This document shows, piece by piece, positions 47,258 through 58,149 of a DNA stretch of 64,000 nucleotides (position 1 is the stretch's first letter; every line of letters starts with the position of its first letter). The translations under genes were made by a program, and so were the position numbers. Source of the stretch: Hevea brasiliensis (lineage: Eukaryota > Streptophyta > Magnoliopsida > Malpighiales > Euphorbiaceae); contig NC_079507.1 of NCBI RefSeq assembly GCF_030052815.1, positions 15,522,141 to 15,586,140 on the forward strand, written 5' to 3'. The notes below the pieces were generated by a model that did not search any database, was not told where the DNA came from, and saw nothing but the letters and a program-made list of their open reading frames with translations.

Positions 47258-48436
47258 TTATCCGGCCTCTCTCGCCGCTCGATGCAGCCTCTCGAGATGG
47301 TCCCACGCCAGATTTACTGCACCTTCTACCCCTTGGTGGTGCAGAGCAGCCTGTCGCTTGTGTTGGAGCAAATTGTAGTAGTTCTCGTGGGATGCTTCTT
47401 CAATCGATGCTCTGTTGACCCACACCTCAAGCGGGCACCGATTACTCCAACATTCCCTTGTGCCATTTCTGCAATGCGGACATGCAGAAGATGTTGGGCT
47501 GGTCCTCAACCCCATCCTCGAGAGCGCCCACCGATGGTGTGGACCGACCTCTCCTAGGGGTGAATCGTGGCTCGCCCGGCCCCCGAGATCGACCACGACT
47601 CGTGGTTGACCCGAACTCTGTGCAGGAGGACCCTTGAACTTCTTCCCAAATGCAGGAGATGAGCTGGACTGACCCGGTCCCCTCTTCTGCTGTCTATCCC
47701 TTCTGGTCTGCTCACTGATTCTCACTTTTTCCACCTTTATTGCAGCTTCCACTAACTTGGTAAATTCTGTGATTCCCAAGGCAGTGAGCTGTATCTTGAT
47801 ATTGTCATTCAGTCCCTCTTCAAATCTCTTGCACCTTTCAGCTTCATTAGGGACTATCTCCCTTCCATAACGGCTTAATCGAACAAACTCCTTCTCATAT
47901 TCGCCACTGACACCGTCCTCGCCTCGAGTTAATAAACTCTCTTCTTCTCTCTTCCGGATATACAAGACCCACATATTTCTTCTTAAATTCTCAAAGAAAG
48001 AAGTCCCAAGTTACTGACTTCTATCTCGCACTTCATCGACACGGTGTCCCACCACTCATATGCATCATCTTGCAAGAAAGAGATGGCAGCCTTCCGTGTT
48101 TTGCTCGAGTGCAAAGAAGTTGTTTTAGTACTCTGCTCTGCTCAACCAATTCTACCGCAACAGAGTCATCTTCTCTCTTGCCATAGAAGTCCACACTCCA
48201 AACTTCCTTAGCCTTTCCAGTGTGATTTACTGTGGAGCCGGTGGTGGTGGTGGTGCCGGCATTACTCGGCCATTTGTCTAAAGAAGTCCGCCATTTGTTG
48301 GAACATGGCCTGTGGAGGCCGAAAGGTGCTCTACTTGAGCTGGTGGAGTAGGTTCTCCCTACCCCGCCTCAATCTGCTGCAGTGGAGCATGACTCTCCAC
48401 TTCCTCCTCGATCGCTCTCTGTGATGAAGGGTCCAT
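47258..48436 (-). pseudogene. gag: E4 gag
   Basis: The ATG at 48436 begins MDPSSQ; the frame is soon lost. The capsid core (EYEKEFVRLSRYGREIVPNEAERCKRFEEGLND, RISEQTRRDRQQKRGPGQ) is readable at 47974-47640. The knuckle region (47520-47400) is badly scrambled: only CPHC and part of the second knuckle can be seen. About 380 bases here (47240-47620) hold the densest set of CTG/CAG-to-CG differences in the window, so gag may be intact in reality. Confidence 0.82.
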
Positions 48437-48546
48437 ATCCTATTCAAAATAAGAAAGACAAACAGATCTGCATTAGTGTCACCTCGACTCTTACAAATGC
48501 AATGCATGGTATGGACTCAATCTAGGACTAGAAACGCCTAAACCGT

Positions 48547-48558
48547 GCTCTGATACCA
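48547..48558 (-). promoter_or_regulatory. E4 primer binding site (tRNA-Met, exact)
   Basis: Minus strand TGGTATCAGAGC, five bases inside the 5' LTR. An exact match, unlike E2 and E3. Confidence 0.92.
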
Positions 48559-48563
48559 CTAAA

Positions 48564-51500
48564 TGTGACACCCCTTACCCATGTACAGTATACCCGAGTA
48601 AGTAATGCCACACGGTGTACTGGCACACTCTAATATACCTTACTTAATTTGTATCATGCTTTTGAAGCTAATTTATGAAATATGATTTATTTAAGCCATT
48701 TATCGAAATTATTATTTATTTGAGGTTCCGAACATTTTAAAGAAAATCCGGCGGAGTACCGGCTAAAAATGGAGAAAACAGTTCTTCGGAACCTGTTAAA
48801 AACACTTCCAATAATTTCCAAACAATCCCAACTTCAATTTATCAACAAAATCTCAATATTAGGATCTCAACAACATTTTAATTCCAGTACTCAATCATCC
48901 ATCACATGTGATGATCACATATAAATCACAAGTAAACATTTACTTTTCCATTCACAAGTACAATTTTCATAATTTACATAAACATCAATATACATTACAC
49001 AAGTTTAATTACATATGAAAAAAAAATCAATATTTAAGTTACAAAATGTCAAAATGACACCTATTGTCCTACCAATGCACAGCAGAAGTTGAGGTGACAC
49101 GGACACTGAGCAGAACTGCCAGATGGACTCACCCAGTCTGTGGTCTACTGGGCTCACGATCGGGATCTCCAGTACCTACGCGTGGCAAAAGCAACGCGCT
49201 AAGCAATAATGCTTAGTGGTGCAATAATATAATAGAAGAAATAACATGAAGTAAATATGTATTGCATGTGGATGTTTTGTTTGTTTTGTATTTGTATATC
49301 CATTCATTTCGTTACTTTGTCCACTTTCATTCATGTAGTTGCCCAAGTAACCTATACTAGATGACTGGACTGGATAACGGGTAAACTGGCACTGGGTACC
49401 TAGTACTCGCCACACCATCGGTCACATATGCATCTCCTGCAGTGTGTAACAACTAACAAGTCAGAATAATATCAGGCACAAGGCCAAGTCTCAATACAAA
49501 GTCAGAATAGCTAAAAGCCATGAAATCATAGAATGGCATATTGCCATGTGCAATACTGCTAACTGAACCCTATTGGCATGCCAAACTATCCAAACCAATC
49601 TTGTTAGGTATACTAGGGCATTTGAAACTTTTAAATTCTTTAATTTGTGAATTTCAAGTTTTTGTGTCACTATTCACCTCATTGGTCAACAAAAATGTTG
49701 ACTTTTTGATAGAAAATGGGTGTATTGGTTTTAACACCCCAAATATACCACATTTGGCATTCCAAACTTGTTGGCATTAAGCATTTATACCATTTCAAAG
49801 TTTAAACCAACACAAGCAGAATTTTCAGTTTTTGTGAGTCAATTTCACTGTTCCATTGGACCCTGTTACTGTAGGAAATTGAAGAAATATAAAACATGAA
49901 AGTTGTTCCTTATTTTGTCTAGTTGAATTTCTTTTTTTGAATCACTCAATTTGGAGTTTTGTAGCTCTAGATATGGTCCAAAAACCACAGCTGGCCGGAT
50001 TGCCAATCTGCAGAATTGACCATATCTACAGTAACATAAACAGTAACTAGAGTCACTTGGTTGGATGGGTTCTGGCCATAATTTGGGGTAGGTTCCTTCA
50101 TGAAAGTTGTTTGTCTATGTCTTAACTTGTTTCTGTAAAAATTTCAGGTCAATTGACCAAATCTACAGTGAGTTATGGCCAAATGAACAGTTACTGTTCA
50201 TTTGGTCAATTCTGCAGAATCAGTTCAGGGTATCCGGATTGGGGCCAAGTTTTGGTCCTCTTGCCTTGGTCTTTTGGGCATGGTTTCTTCAGCAAAAATG
50301 TGCCATTATAAGCCTAGTTTCATGTCCAATTGGCCAAACACCAATTGGATCAACACAGCCCAAGTTATGGCAGTGCAAGTGGACTGAATTTTCAGTCCCT
50401 CTGCTGCTGTCCTAGGGCAGCCTGCAACCTCACTTTGGAATCCTATTTTTCAGTCCCTTTGTTGGTCAAATTACCTAAAATGGTCACTAATTGACCATTA
50501 AAATGCTCTCTAATAATTTCCTAAGCCAAGTCACATTTTCACCTTTCCAAACCCTAATTCAAATTCATGGTTTATGCCATATATCTTAGTAGCTACCAAT
50601 GCATTGCTCATATGTTTATCACTTCAACATGGTTTCTATTTCACTCTAAGCTCATCAAAACACTTCCCCCTATTCCATAGCTAGGGCAGCCGAAATTCAA
50701 GATGTTATACACATAAGTTTTTGTTAATTTAAATCACAATTCTTACTAGTTTCAAGTCCCAAACCATGAAAATAAAGAGTTTAATGGATATAGGTGCACT
50801 AACCTCAAGTGGCAGAATTTTTCCAAGCCCCAAACTTCAATTTCTTTCCTCTTGTTGGCTGCCAAGAGCTTGTTTAAGATGTGGGGTAAAGCTTTAATGA
50901 AGAGAAGTTAGGGTTTTGTGGTGTAAACAAGGGAAAATCAAGCTTTTGATTGAAGATTAATGGAGGGAGAAAGGATAGGGATTTCGGCTGGAATGGGAAA
51001 GGGGGTGGCTGCTGGTTTTTCTTTTATTTCTTAGTCTCAATTATCTCTTTTAATAGTTAGTCAAAGGATGGCTTAATTGTGATTGGTCATAATTTCTTAA
51101 TGACATCACCATGATGTCATAAATAAGCTTTTCTTTGATTTTTCTTTTCTTTTCATCACTACTCAAGTTCAATTTAATTTCTAGTAATGTTTATTCATAT
51201 TTTATGTCATATTAATTATTTAATCAACTGGACAAGTCGGCTAAAAATCACCTCAGAAAGTGAAATGACCAAAATGCCCTCCGTTTGGCTTAACAGGTCA
51301 AAATTGTCTGTACCGATTAAAAATTTTTTCTAAGTATTTTCTTGGCATTCTAATGCCATGGGAACCTCAATAACCCTTCTCTGGAGTCCCAAAAATTATT
51401 TTATAATTTTTCCCTCCGGTCTAGGGCTCCTCGTTGCGAGAACCGCAACTTCCCTCTGGTTACCCATCGCTAGGGCACCGGCTCGTTTAACTTGGTTGTA

Positions 51501-51662
51501 TTTTATTTCTAAAATTTTTACTAAATTTTTATTATTAATATTTGAGTTAATTATGATTCCCGACTTTAGTTTAAATATTTTTCCGGACGTTCTAGCTGTC
51601 CGGACCGACACCGGTCACCGGAACAGTAGAATGTACGGAGTTAGTACAGGGAGGGTGTTACA
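48564..51662 (-). repeat. E4 5' LTR
   Basis: Partner of 40646-43751. The palindrome is at 51101-51119 with ATTGG (inverted CCAAT) at about 51082. Clustered differences from the partner lie at 49400-49450. Confidence 0.92.
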
Positions 51663-51667
51663 CCCAA

Positions 51668-51803
51668 AGCTTGAGAACTCCTCTTTTTCTCTTTCTTTTT
51701 ACTGACCAAGACTTGCTCTAGGTGTAAGGGTAAATATTTGTGAAGGGAAGCTAGGGTTTTGGGTGGTGAACTCAACCTTGGTGAAGCTTTAATGGAGTTT
51801 TCC

Positions 51804-51854
<51 letters not shown>

Positions 51855-52537
51855 GTTATTTGCTGCCCCAAAGGTTGAAGATAGCTGTTTAGTTCTTTAA
51901 TTTTTATCTCCTTTTATTCATTTTTAAGTAGTTTATAATGATGTGTCAAAATTTGATTGGGTGGGAGGATGTTTAATGACATCATAATGATGTCATAATT
52001 CAAATTTCTTTCATTTTCTTTCCTTTTCTTGTCTACTTAATTTCAATTTAATTTTTAGTAATATTTATTTACATTTTGTATCATAATAATTATTTGCTTA
52101 ACTGGACAAGTCGGCCAAAAATCACCTCTGAAGGCGAAATGACCAAAATGCCCTCCATTTGGCTTAACAGACCCAAATTGTCTGTACCGATTGAAAAAAT
52201 TTTCTAAGCATTTTCTTCGCATTCTAATATCATAGGAATCTCAATGACCCTTCTCTAGAGTTCCAAAAATTATTTTATGAATTTTCCCTCGGGTCTAGGG
52301 CTCTTAGTTGCAAGAATCACAAATTCCCACTAGGTTACCTATCGCTAGGGCACCGGCACATTTAACTTAGTTGTATTTTATTTCTAAAATTTTTCCTAAA
52401 TTTTTCTTATTAATATTTGAGTTAATTATGGTTCCTCACTTTAGTTTAAATATTTTTTCAGATGTTCTAGCTGTCCGGATCGACACGAGTTACTAGAACA
52501 GTAGAATGCACAGAGTTGCTACAGGGAGCGTGTTACA
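51668..52537 (-). repeat. E2 5' LTR, second piece
   Basis: Resumes the E2 LTR after E4 with AGCTTGAGAACTCC, exactly where the 3' LTR has it (18202 onward), and ends GGGAGCGTGTTACA. The palindrome TGACATCA/TGATGTCA is at 51977-51995; in the 3' LTR one arm has mutated (18480 region, TGATATCA). Confidence 0.9.
51807..51852. repeat. (CT)n microsatellite, long allele in the E2 5' LTR
   Basis: About 22 CT units against about nine in the partner LTR at 18343. Confidence 0.9.
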
Positions 52538-52542
52538 TGTAA

Positions 52543-52605
52543 CCTTAGAAATAATTGTTGAAATTCAAGGTTCTAATGCCTAATAATCACGCTTCCACTC
52601 CTTCA
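52543..52605 (+). repeat. C0 3' LTR, last piece
   Basis: After the second TGTAA copy the copia LTR ends with CACGCTTCCACTCCTTCA, like ACGCTTCCGTTCCTTCA in C1. This sets the right edge of C0 at 52605. Confidence 0.8.
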
Positions 52606-53129
52606 CCATATCCTACCTTGTTTCCCGATGGGCATGTCTTTAATCTAGAGGAATTTGATTGCTATCTAGGAGCACCAAGGACGTAAAGGGGTAGCCTTAG
52701 CCTTGGACTCCTCAATGTGATAGTGATAGAGGCCAGGTTCAAAACAAAAAAAGGTGTTAGTCACCTCACAGGATTAAGGAACAAGTGGCTTTTAGTTCAG
52801 AGCATCAGTGTAAACCAGCCGCCCCTATAACAAGACTATTGCTCCTATCCAAATTCCCAGTAACACTAACCTTGTAACTCACTCAGGTGTTTATGACATA
52901 GATGGTACCAGTTCCTTAGCAGGTGCAGATGCCCTCGGCGACCTTTGGCTCAGGAGGTAATAGTTACAAAGGAACTAACATGTCCACAGTATAGGTACCT
53001 TAACTAGCTACACTAGTGCCTTAGGTACTTGCACTTGTGGCCCAGGCATTAGTAGTTCTAGTCACTCCTTAGGCGAACATAGATGCAATCAAGAATGCCA
53101 TTCAAGAGCTTTATGGGTCGGGCCTTACA
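52606..53129. other. Region between C0 and the old gag; no recognised feature
   Basis: Somewhat higher GC than its surroundings and no LTR end that I can see. Because it lies directly upstream of the decayed gag in the same strand, it may be the leader and N-terminal gag of that old element, but no domain is readable. Confidence 0.4.
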
Positions 53130-53660
53130 TAAATTGGCCATTCAAAATTTCACATGCGTTACTCGGATGCCATTGATAAGGAAAATCCATACCCAAGAGG
53201 TTACCGTATTCCTAAATTCAATGTATTTTTAGGTAAGGATAGACAGTCAACTTTGGAGCACATCACAAGATTCATAATTTAATAGGGGGAAATGGAAATT
53301 TATGAGAACTTTGCTACTTACAAACTAAGGTTGTTCCCAAATTCTCTTATTGATGCTATCCTTACCTAGTATTCTACCCTTCTGAGAACTCTATTTTTTC
53401 TTAGTAATAAATGGGAGGTTATTACACACCTAACTTTTTTGGGCTAAACCTAAGGTATGTGTACTTAAGCATTCTAGGATTACTTAGAAGAGTGAAGAGT
53501 AAGTAGATATTTTTATTTCTTGGTTTAAAAAAATGAGGAACAAGTGCAAGGTGCTCCTACCTGAAATATAGTATGTCAAAATGGCTTAATAGGGGCTAGA
53601 TATCAAGTTGCGAAAGAAGTTCTAGGGAATGGAGTTCATAGACTTTTATGACCTTAAGAT
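53130..53660 (+). pseudogene. gag: Ancient gypsy gag (Retrotrans_gag-type), decayed
   Basis: One frame reads NPYPRGYRIPKFNVFLGKD, STLEHITRF, EIYENFATYKLRLFPNSLIDAIL, and further on KMRNKCKVLLPEI, YVKMA, GLDIKLRKKF and GMEFIDFYDL. These resemble the capsid region of plant gypsy elements outside the chromovirus families described above. The frame is broken by many TAA and TAG codons; several stand where a related gene would be expected to have Gln (CAG/CAA) or Trp (TGG), as methylation-driven C-to-T decay predicts. It is the oldest coding trace in the window. The assignment comes from recognition by eye. Confidence 0.65.
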
Positions 53661-54267
53661 AGTTACTTAAAATGTCATATTTTTATCATTGCATACTTAG
53701 TTTTTTGAGTTTGTTTCCTATTCAATTTGCTTGTTAATGCTTATATTTATGTTATTAGGTGTTTATAAGAGCATGGAAGAGCTTATGAAGCATAAAGAGG
53801 TGAATTGAACATGAAAAGAAGTAAAGCACACATTAAGCATTTTAAGGCATATAAAGTTGCAATTTTGATGAGGAGTTAGCCAATGACAAAACGTGCTTAT
53901 AGGCATCTTATTCGTGGTATTTGGAGGCTAAGGGTGAAAAATGAACAGATTTAGACATCAATCTATGTTGAGCTTTTTTAGACAGCCTTGATGGAGCTTG
54001 CATGTGATGCACTATTTAGAGCGTGAATCTAACATTATGGGTTTAGATGGACCTTCATTGACATATTTTGAGTTCATATATGAAAAATTAGAGCAATTGG
54101 GCCAGATTACATTAAAGGTCATATATTGAGTGTGCTTGGACTTTTTATATTTAGTTATATGGAATCAGGAGTTAGAGCCTTAATTAGTGGATTTAAATAT
54201 TTATTTAAGACCTAAAATAAATAAAATAGAGGTGCGTGGGTTCCCAAGGTCGTGCAAGTGGTAGATC
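53661..54267. other. Unassigned AT-rich stretch before C1
   Basis: No open frame of note and no clear LTR end. It could be more of the old gypsy element or another decayed repeat. The last five bases before C1 are AGATC, the expected target duplication of C1; the other copy is outside the window. Confidence 0.4.
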
Positions 54268-56371
54268 TGAAGGAACGGAAGCGTGAAAAACATAAGTTTA
54301 TACCATTGAATTCAAAAATTTTCACCTAGGGTCACATGCATCATGCAAGATTTATTTTTATCTATTTGATTTCAATGATAAACAACATATTAAAACTCTT
54401 TTAATATGTTTTTTGGATCTGTATTTGCCATTTAAGATTTTAAAATTAATCAGATTAATTTTAAAACCCTAGATTAAATCAAGAACGATTACACTAACCT
54501 CTTGATGCACTGCAGCGTGTCTGCGCCTTTGAGATTCGTCTTCAGGACACCAGATGTTTTCCCTCTAGCTTGTCTACACCAAGAACACCTATGGCAGCCC
54601 TTGAACAGCTTCTAAAGCTTTTTCTATTAATTAGAAAATCAAGTTCTGCCTTTTAAGAGATTAAAGATGTAAACAGGACACTAGAAACAATTTCTAGCGT
54701 TCTTAATTCAAGAGATTGATGGCTAATCTCTTTGAATTGATAATAGATGAAGAAGAAGAGATAAAAACCCTCAAAGTGGAGTGACAAAGGAGTGTGGCTG
54801 CTGGTTGTGTTTTTATTTTCTCATAACAACACTTAAATAGCTAGGTTAACACATTAAACCCTTGCCACATGTCACCCTTTGATTAGCTCCAGGTTTAAGT
54901 GACCCAATCACATTGTGCCAAGTGTCAAACCTATATTTAATCTTGATTTTAATCATCTTACATGATTAAAAAAAAACATTTGGCAAGCTTATGTGTTATG
55001 CCATGTGTCACCATCTCATGGTGCCACGTGTCACAATCGCAAAATGACCAAAATGCCCTCGTGTCTTAATTTTGAGTTCTTAACCCAAAATAATTATTTT
55101 CTTCTTCTAATTAATTTATATCAAATATAAATTAATTAATTAATCTCTATTAATTAATTTCTCATTAATTAAATTCATATTTAAACACTTTAAATATAAA
55201 TTTAACTTATATTATACATCCAATAATCTAGATTTGGTTTCAAGTCATACTAGGGACTTTGCAATCTAATTGCAAACCAAACCTATTTAATTAATCAATT
55301 AAACTCTTTAATTAATTAATTAAATCATATTTAAATAGGTGATAACTTGTGTATGTGTGTGACTTACTAGGCTCATCACTAATTGGCAATGAGACATGAT
55401 ATCAACTCTTAATATCATTAGAACTCTTTCTTACCATAAATGATTTCTCTAAATCATTTTATGAACCTCATAGACCATGGTTAACACCTAGCATAGCATG
55501 CCATAGCCACCCAATTAGTAATAAGGTTTACCTTAAATGAACATATAATCATATGTTACCATGCACTAGAATCTCTCACATGTAATCTCAACTCAAGCCG
55601 AGTCATGGTTTATGTCAAACTCCATTTGCTATGAATATTATGTTCTCTTTTAATTCCAGTTCTTGATTAAAAAGATTTTCTCATCAGAAACTCTTTTCTG
55701 AATAAATCTATCTATCCTGGCCAGGAACTTGAAACATCATGAACAATTAAATGAACATAGGATTTTATCTCTATTTACTTAGAGGAACAGATTCCATCTT
55801 GATCAACACCTACCTCCATATATAACTAGTAGGAGCCAACACATGCCCATATACCCATACACGTACAAGTATGAAAGCGATCAAACTCAAACTACCTATA
55901 TACAAGATAACTGTGCTATCTCGTGTCTAAAGATTATATGCATCGATATGATTTATGACAAAACATTGACAAGAGTAAACTCCATGTGCTTGTCATAAGT
56001 GTCACCGTTCGGCCTACTTATCATTTATAAGTGCCTATCATGTTTGTTATATGGCATGAGACTCACCATTCCATCTTATTTATATCTCATATAAATAACT
56101 TGGGAACAAACATGAATACAATCTTTCTGGATAAGTCATGTCCTTATTATGAAGTATCCTCGATTGTGAACATATTTATGATACTTCGTGCTAGAAATAT
56201 TGTCACTCATATTCTTAACAACTTAAGAATAATATTTCTAACAAAATATCAATGGACCTTTTCTATTACACATAAATATATTATGTAAACGGAAAAGTGG
56301 AAATGCCTTTATTAATAAAAATATGTACAAGATACATACTAAATGATAAGCTCTAGGGCATACTACTAACA
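54268..56371 (-). repeat. C1 3' LTR (2.1 kb)
   Basis: On the minus strand it begins TGTTAGTAGTATGCCC (56371) and ends GTTCCTTCA (54268). Nearly identical to 59370-61474. A purine-rich AGTGGGAGAT precedes it. Confidence 0.92.
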
Positions 56372-56385
56372 ATCTCCCACTAGCA

Positions 56386-56941
56386 CTAGAGCCATTCATT
56401 ACAATATCTTATACCTATCTTCTCAAGATGTCGGTCTAACTGAGTATGTGACATAGGCTTAGTGAATGGATCAGCTGGATTTTCAGCTGATGCTATTTTC
56501 TGCATGGCTACATCGCCTCGCCCAACTATTTCTCTGATAATGTGGTAGCGCCTTTCTATGTGTTTGGATTTATGGTGAGACCTTGTTTCCTTAGCTCAGT
56601 ATGATCGCTCCATTATTGTAACAGTGTAGTGGAACTGATGACTCAATGGAAGGAACTCATGCGCTCGTCACGAACTTCTTTATCCAAACGACCTCCTTGC
56701 GATCTCGATGCAGAATATACTCGACTTACGTAGTGGAATCTCAAATGCGTGCTCTATTTGGAACTCTTCCAACTGACTGCACCTCCATTACAAATGAACA
56801 CATATCCAGAGGTAGACTTTCTATCATCGATATCTGATTGGAAATCAGAATCAGTATAACCATCCAATTGCAAGTCTCCACCTCCATAAATCAAGAATAA
56901 ATCCTTAGTTCTTCTCAAGTACTTAAGGATATTCTTGATGA
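56386..56941 (-). pseudogene. pol: C1 RNase H
   Basis: The end of pol, with TAG at 56386-56388. Readable blocks are GYTDSDFQSDI, STSGYVF, and the C-terminal HKSKHIERRYHIIREIV region near 56520-56570. Between about 56590 and 56770 the sequence is scrambled relative to C0 and C2 at each CTG/CAG, so the conserved acidic residues cannot be read. The frame is separated from RT by a small loss at 56943-56950. Confidence 0.8.
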
Positions 56942-58141
56942 CTATCGATGTTCCAAACCTGGATTGGATTGATAATTGCTAGTCAAACTAACAGCATATG
57001 CGATATCCGGCCTAGTACACAACATTGCATACATTATACTTCCAATAGCCGAAGCATATGGAATCCTGGCCATCTTATCTCTTTCTTCAGGTGTCTTTGG
57101 AGACATCTCTTTAGAAAGATGGATACCATGTCTCACTGGTAACAATCCTCTCTTGGAATCAAGCATGTTAAACCTCTTTAACACCTTTTCCAAGTATAGA
57201 CTTTGGGATAAACCAATTATTCTTTTCGCTCTATCTCTATAGATGCGAATCCCAAGAATATAGGTTGCCTCCCCTAAATCTTTCATGGAGAATGTATTTG
57301 ACAACCATACCTTTATAGTCGTCAACATACCTGTGTCATTACCCATCAACAGTATGTCATCCACATATAAGACAAGGAAAGTGATAGCACTGTCACTAAC
57401 CTTCTTATATACACATGGCTCATCCTCATTTTTGATAAAACCAAAGGATTTAATGGCTTCATCAAAACGGATGTTCCAACTCCTCAAAGCTTGTTTCAAA
57501 CCATAAATGGATCGCTTTAGCTTGCATACCTCGGAACCATCTTGGGATTCAAATCCCTTAGGTTGTTCCATGAAAATGTTTTCTTCAATGTATCCATTGA
57601 GAAAAGCTGTTTTGACATCCATCTGCCAAATCTCATAATCATAGTACGCAGCTATTGCTAATAAAATCCTAATTGATTTAAGCATGGCAACAGGCGAGAA
57701 AGTCTCCTCATAGTCGATTCCTTGCTTTTGGCGAAACCCTTTCGCTACTAGCCTTGCCTTATAGGTCTCTACCTTTCCATCAGAACCAATTTTCTTCTTG
57801 AAAACCCATTTGTTCCCTATAGGTACAATACCTTCAGGTGGGTCAACAAGATCCCAAACTTGATTCTTATACATGGAATCAATCTCAGATTTCATAGCAT
57901 CAATCCATTTTGAAGAGTCTATATCTGATATAGCTTCTTCATAGGTAAGTGGATCATCTCCATGATCTACTTCTTCATGAGTAGACAACTCTTGTTCTTC
58001 TTCATGAAGAAAACCATATCTCAGTGGGTGAGATACCCTGGTTGTTCTACGAGGAACAGTTGTAGATGTTTCATCAACGGGTATTGGTTGACTAGATGGA
58101 TCTATATCCATCTGATCTGTTGGTTGGTCAGAATTCTCCAA
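56942..58141 (-). CDS. pol: C1 copia reverse transcriptase (about 400 codons)
   Basis: An uninterrupted stretch with the N-terminal linker RRTTRVSHPLRYGFLHEEE, then DSSKWIDAMKSEIDSMYKNQVWDLVD, KWVFKKKIGSDGKVETYKARLVAKGF, QMDVKTAFLNGYIEENIFMEQP with the first catalytic aspartate, and the active site YVDDILLMGND. The C-terminal part has YASAIGSIMYAMLCTRPDIAYAV. All RT blocks are intact. The true polyprotein frame would continue from integrase upstream, but the join at 58142-58149 is shifted in both C1 and C2. Confidence 0.92.
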   Translation of the reverse strand: MENSDQPTDQMDIDPSSQPIPVDETSTTVPRRTTRVSHPLRYGFLHEEEQELSTHEEVDHGDDPLTYEEAISDIDSSKWIDAMKSEIDSMYKNQVWDLVDPPEGIVPIGNKWVFKKKIGSDGKVETYKARLVAKGFRQKQGIDYEETFSPVAMLKSIRILLAIAAYYDYEIWQMDVKTAFLNGYIEENIFMEQPKGFESQDGSEVCKLKRSIYGLKQALRSWNIRFDEAIKSFGFIKNEDEPCVYKKVSDSAITFLVLYVDDILLMGNDTGMLTTIKVWLSNTFSMKDLGEATYILGIRIYRDRAKRIIGLSQSLYLEKVLKRFNMLDSKRGLLPVRHGIHLSKEMSPKTPEERDKMARIPYASAIGSIMYAMLCTRPDIAYAVSLTSNYQSNPGLEHR

Positions 58142-58149
58142 TTCTAACT

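Larger units (their letters stand above)
40646..51662 (-). mobile_element. E4: complete gypsy (Tekay/Del-like) element, 11.0 kb
   Basis: LTRs of 3.1 kb, primer site, gag, protease, RT, RNase H, integrase with chromodomain, purine tract. The duplication CCCAA is perfect (40641-40645 and 51663-51667). The LTRs differ at few sites outside the CTG/CAG clusters, so the insertion is recent. It is the same family as E3 but a distinct copy. Confidence 0.95.
15714..52537 (-). mobile_element. E2: gypsy element, full length but split by nested insertions
   Basis: Both outer boundaries carry the duplication TGTAA (15709-15713 and 52538-52542). Without S2/E3 (19439-33884) and E4 (40646-51667) the element would measure about 11.36 kb, close to E3 (11.04 kb) and E4 (11.02 kb). 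Its LTRs differ visibly from one another and its frames have scattered stops, so it is older than E3 and E4, which are inserted in it. Chromodomain, GPY/F integrase and long LTRs place it in the Tekay/Del lineage. Confidence 0.92.

Noticed and set aside
48547..48558. Possible tRNA-Met gene
   Set aside because: Only the 12 bases that pair with the tRNA 3' end are present; there is no tRNA body. It is a primer binding site.
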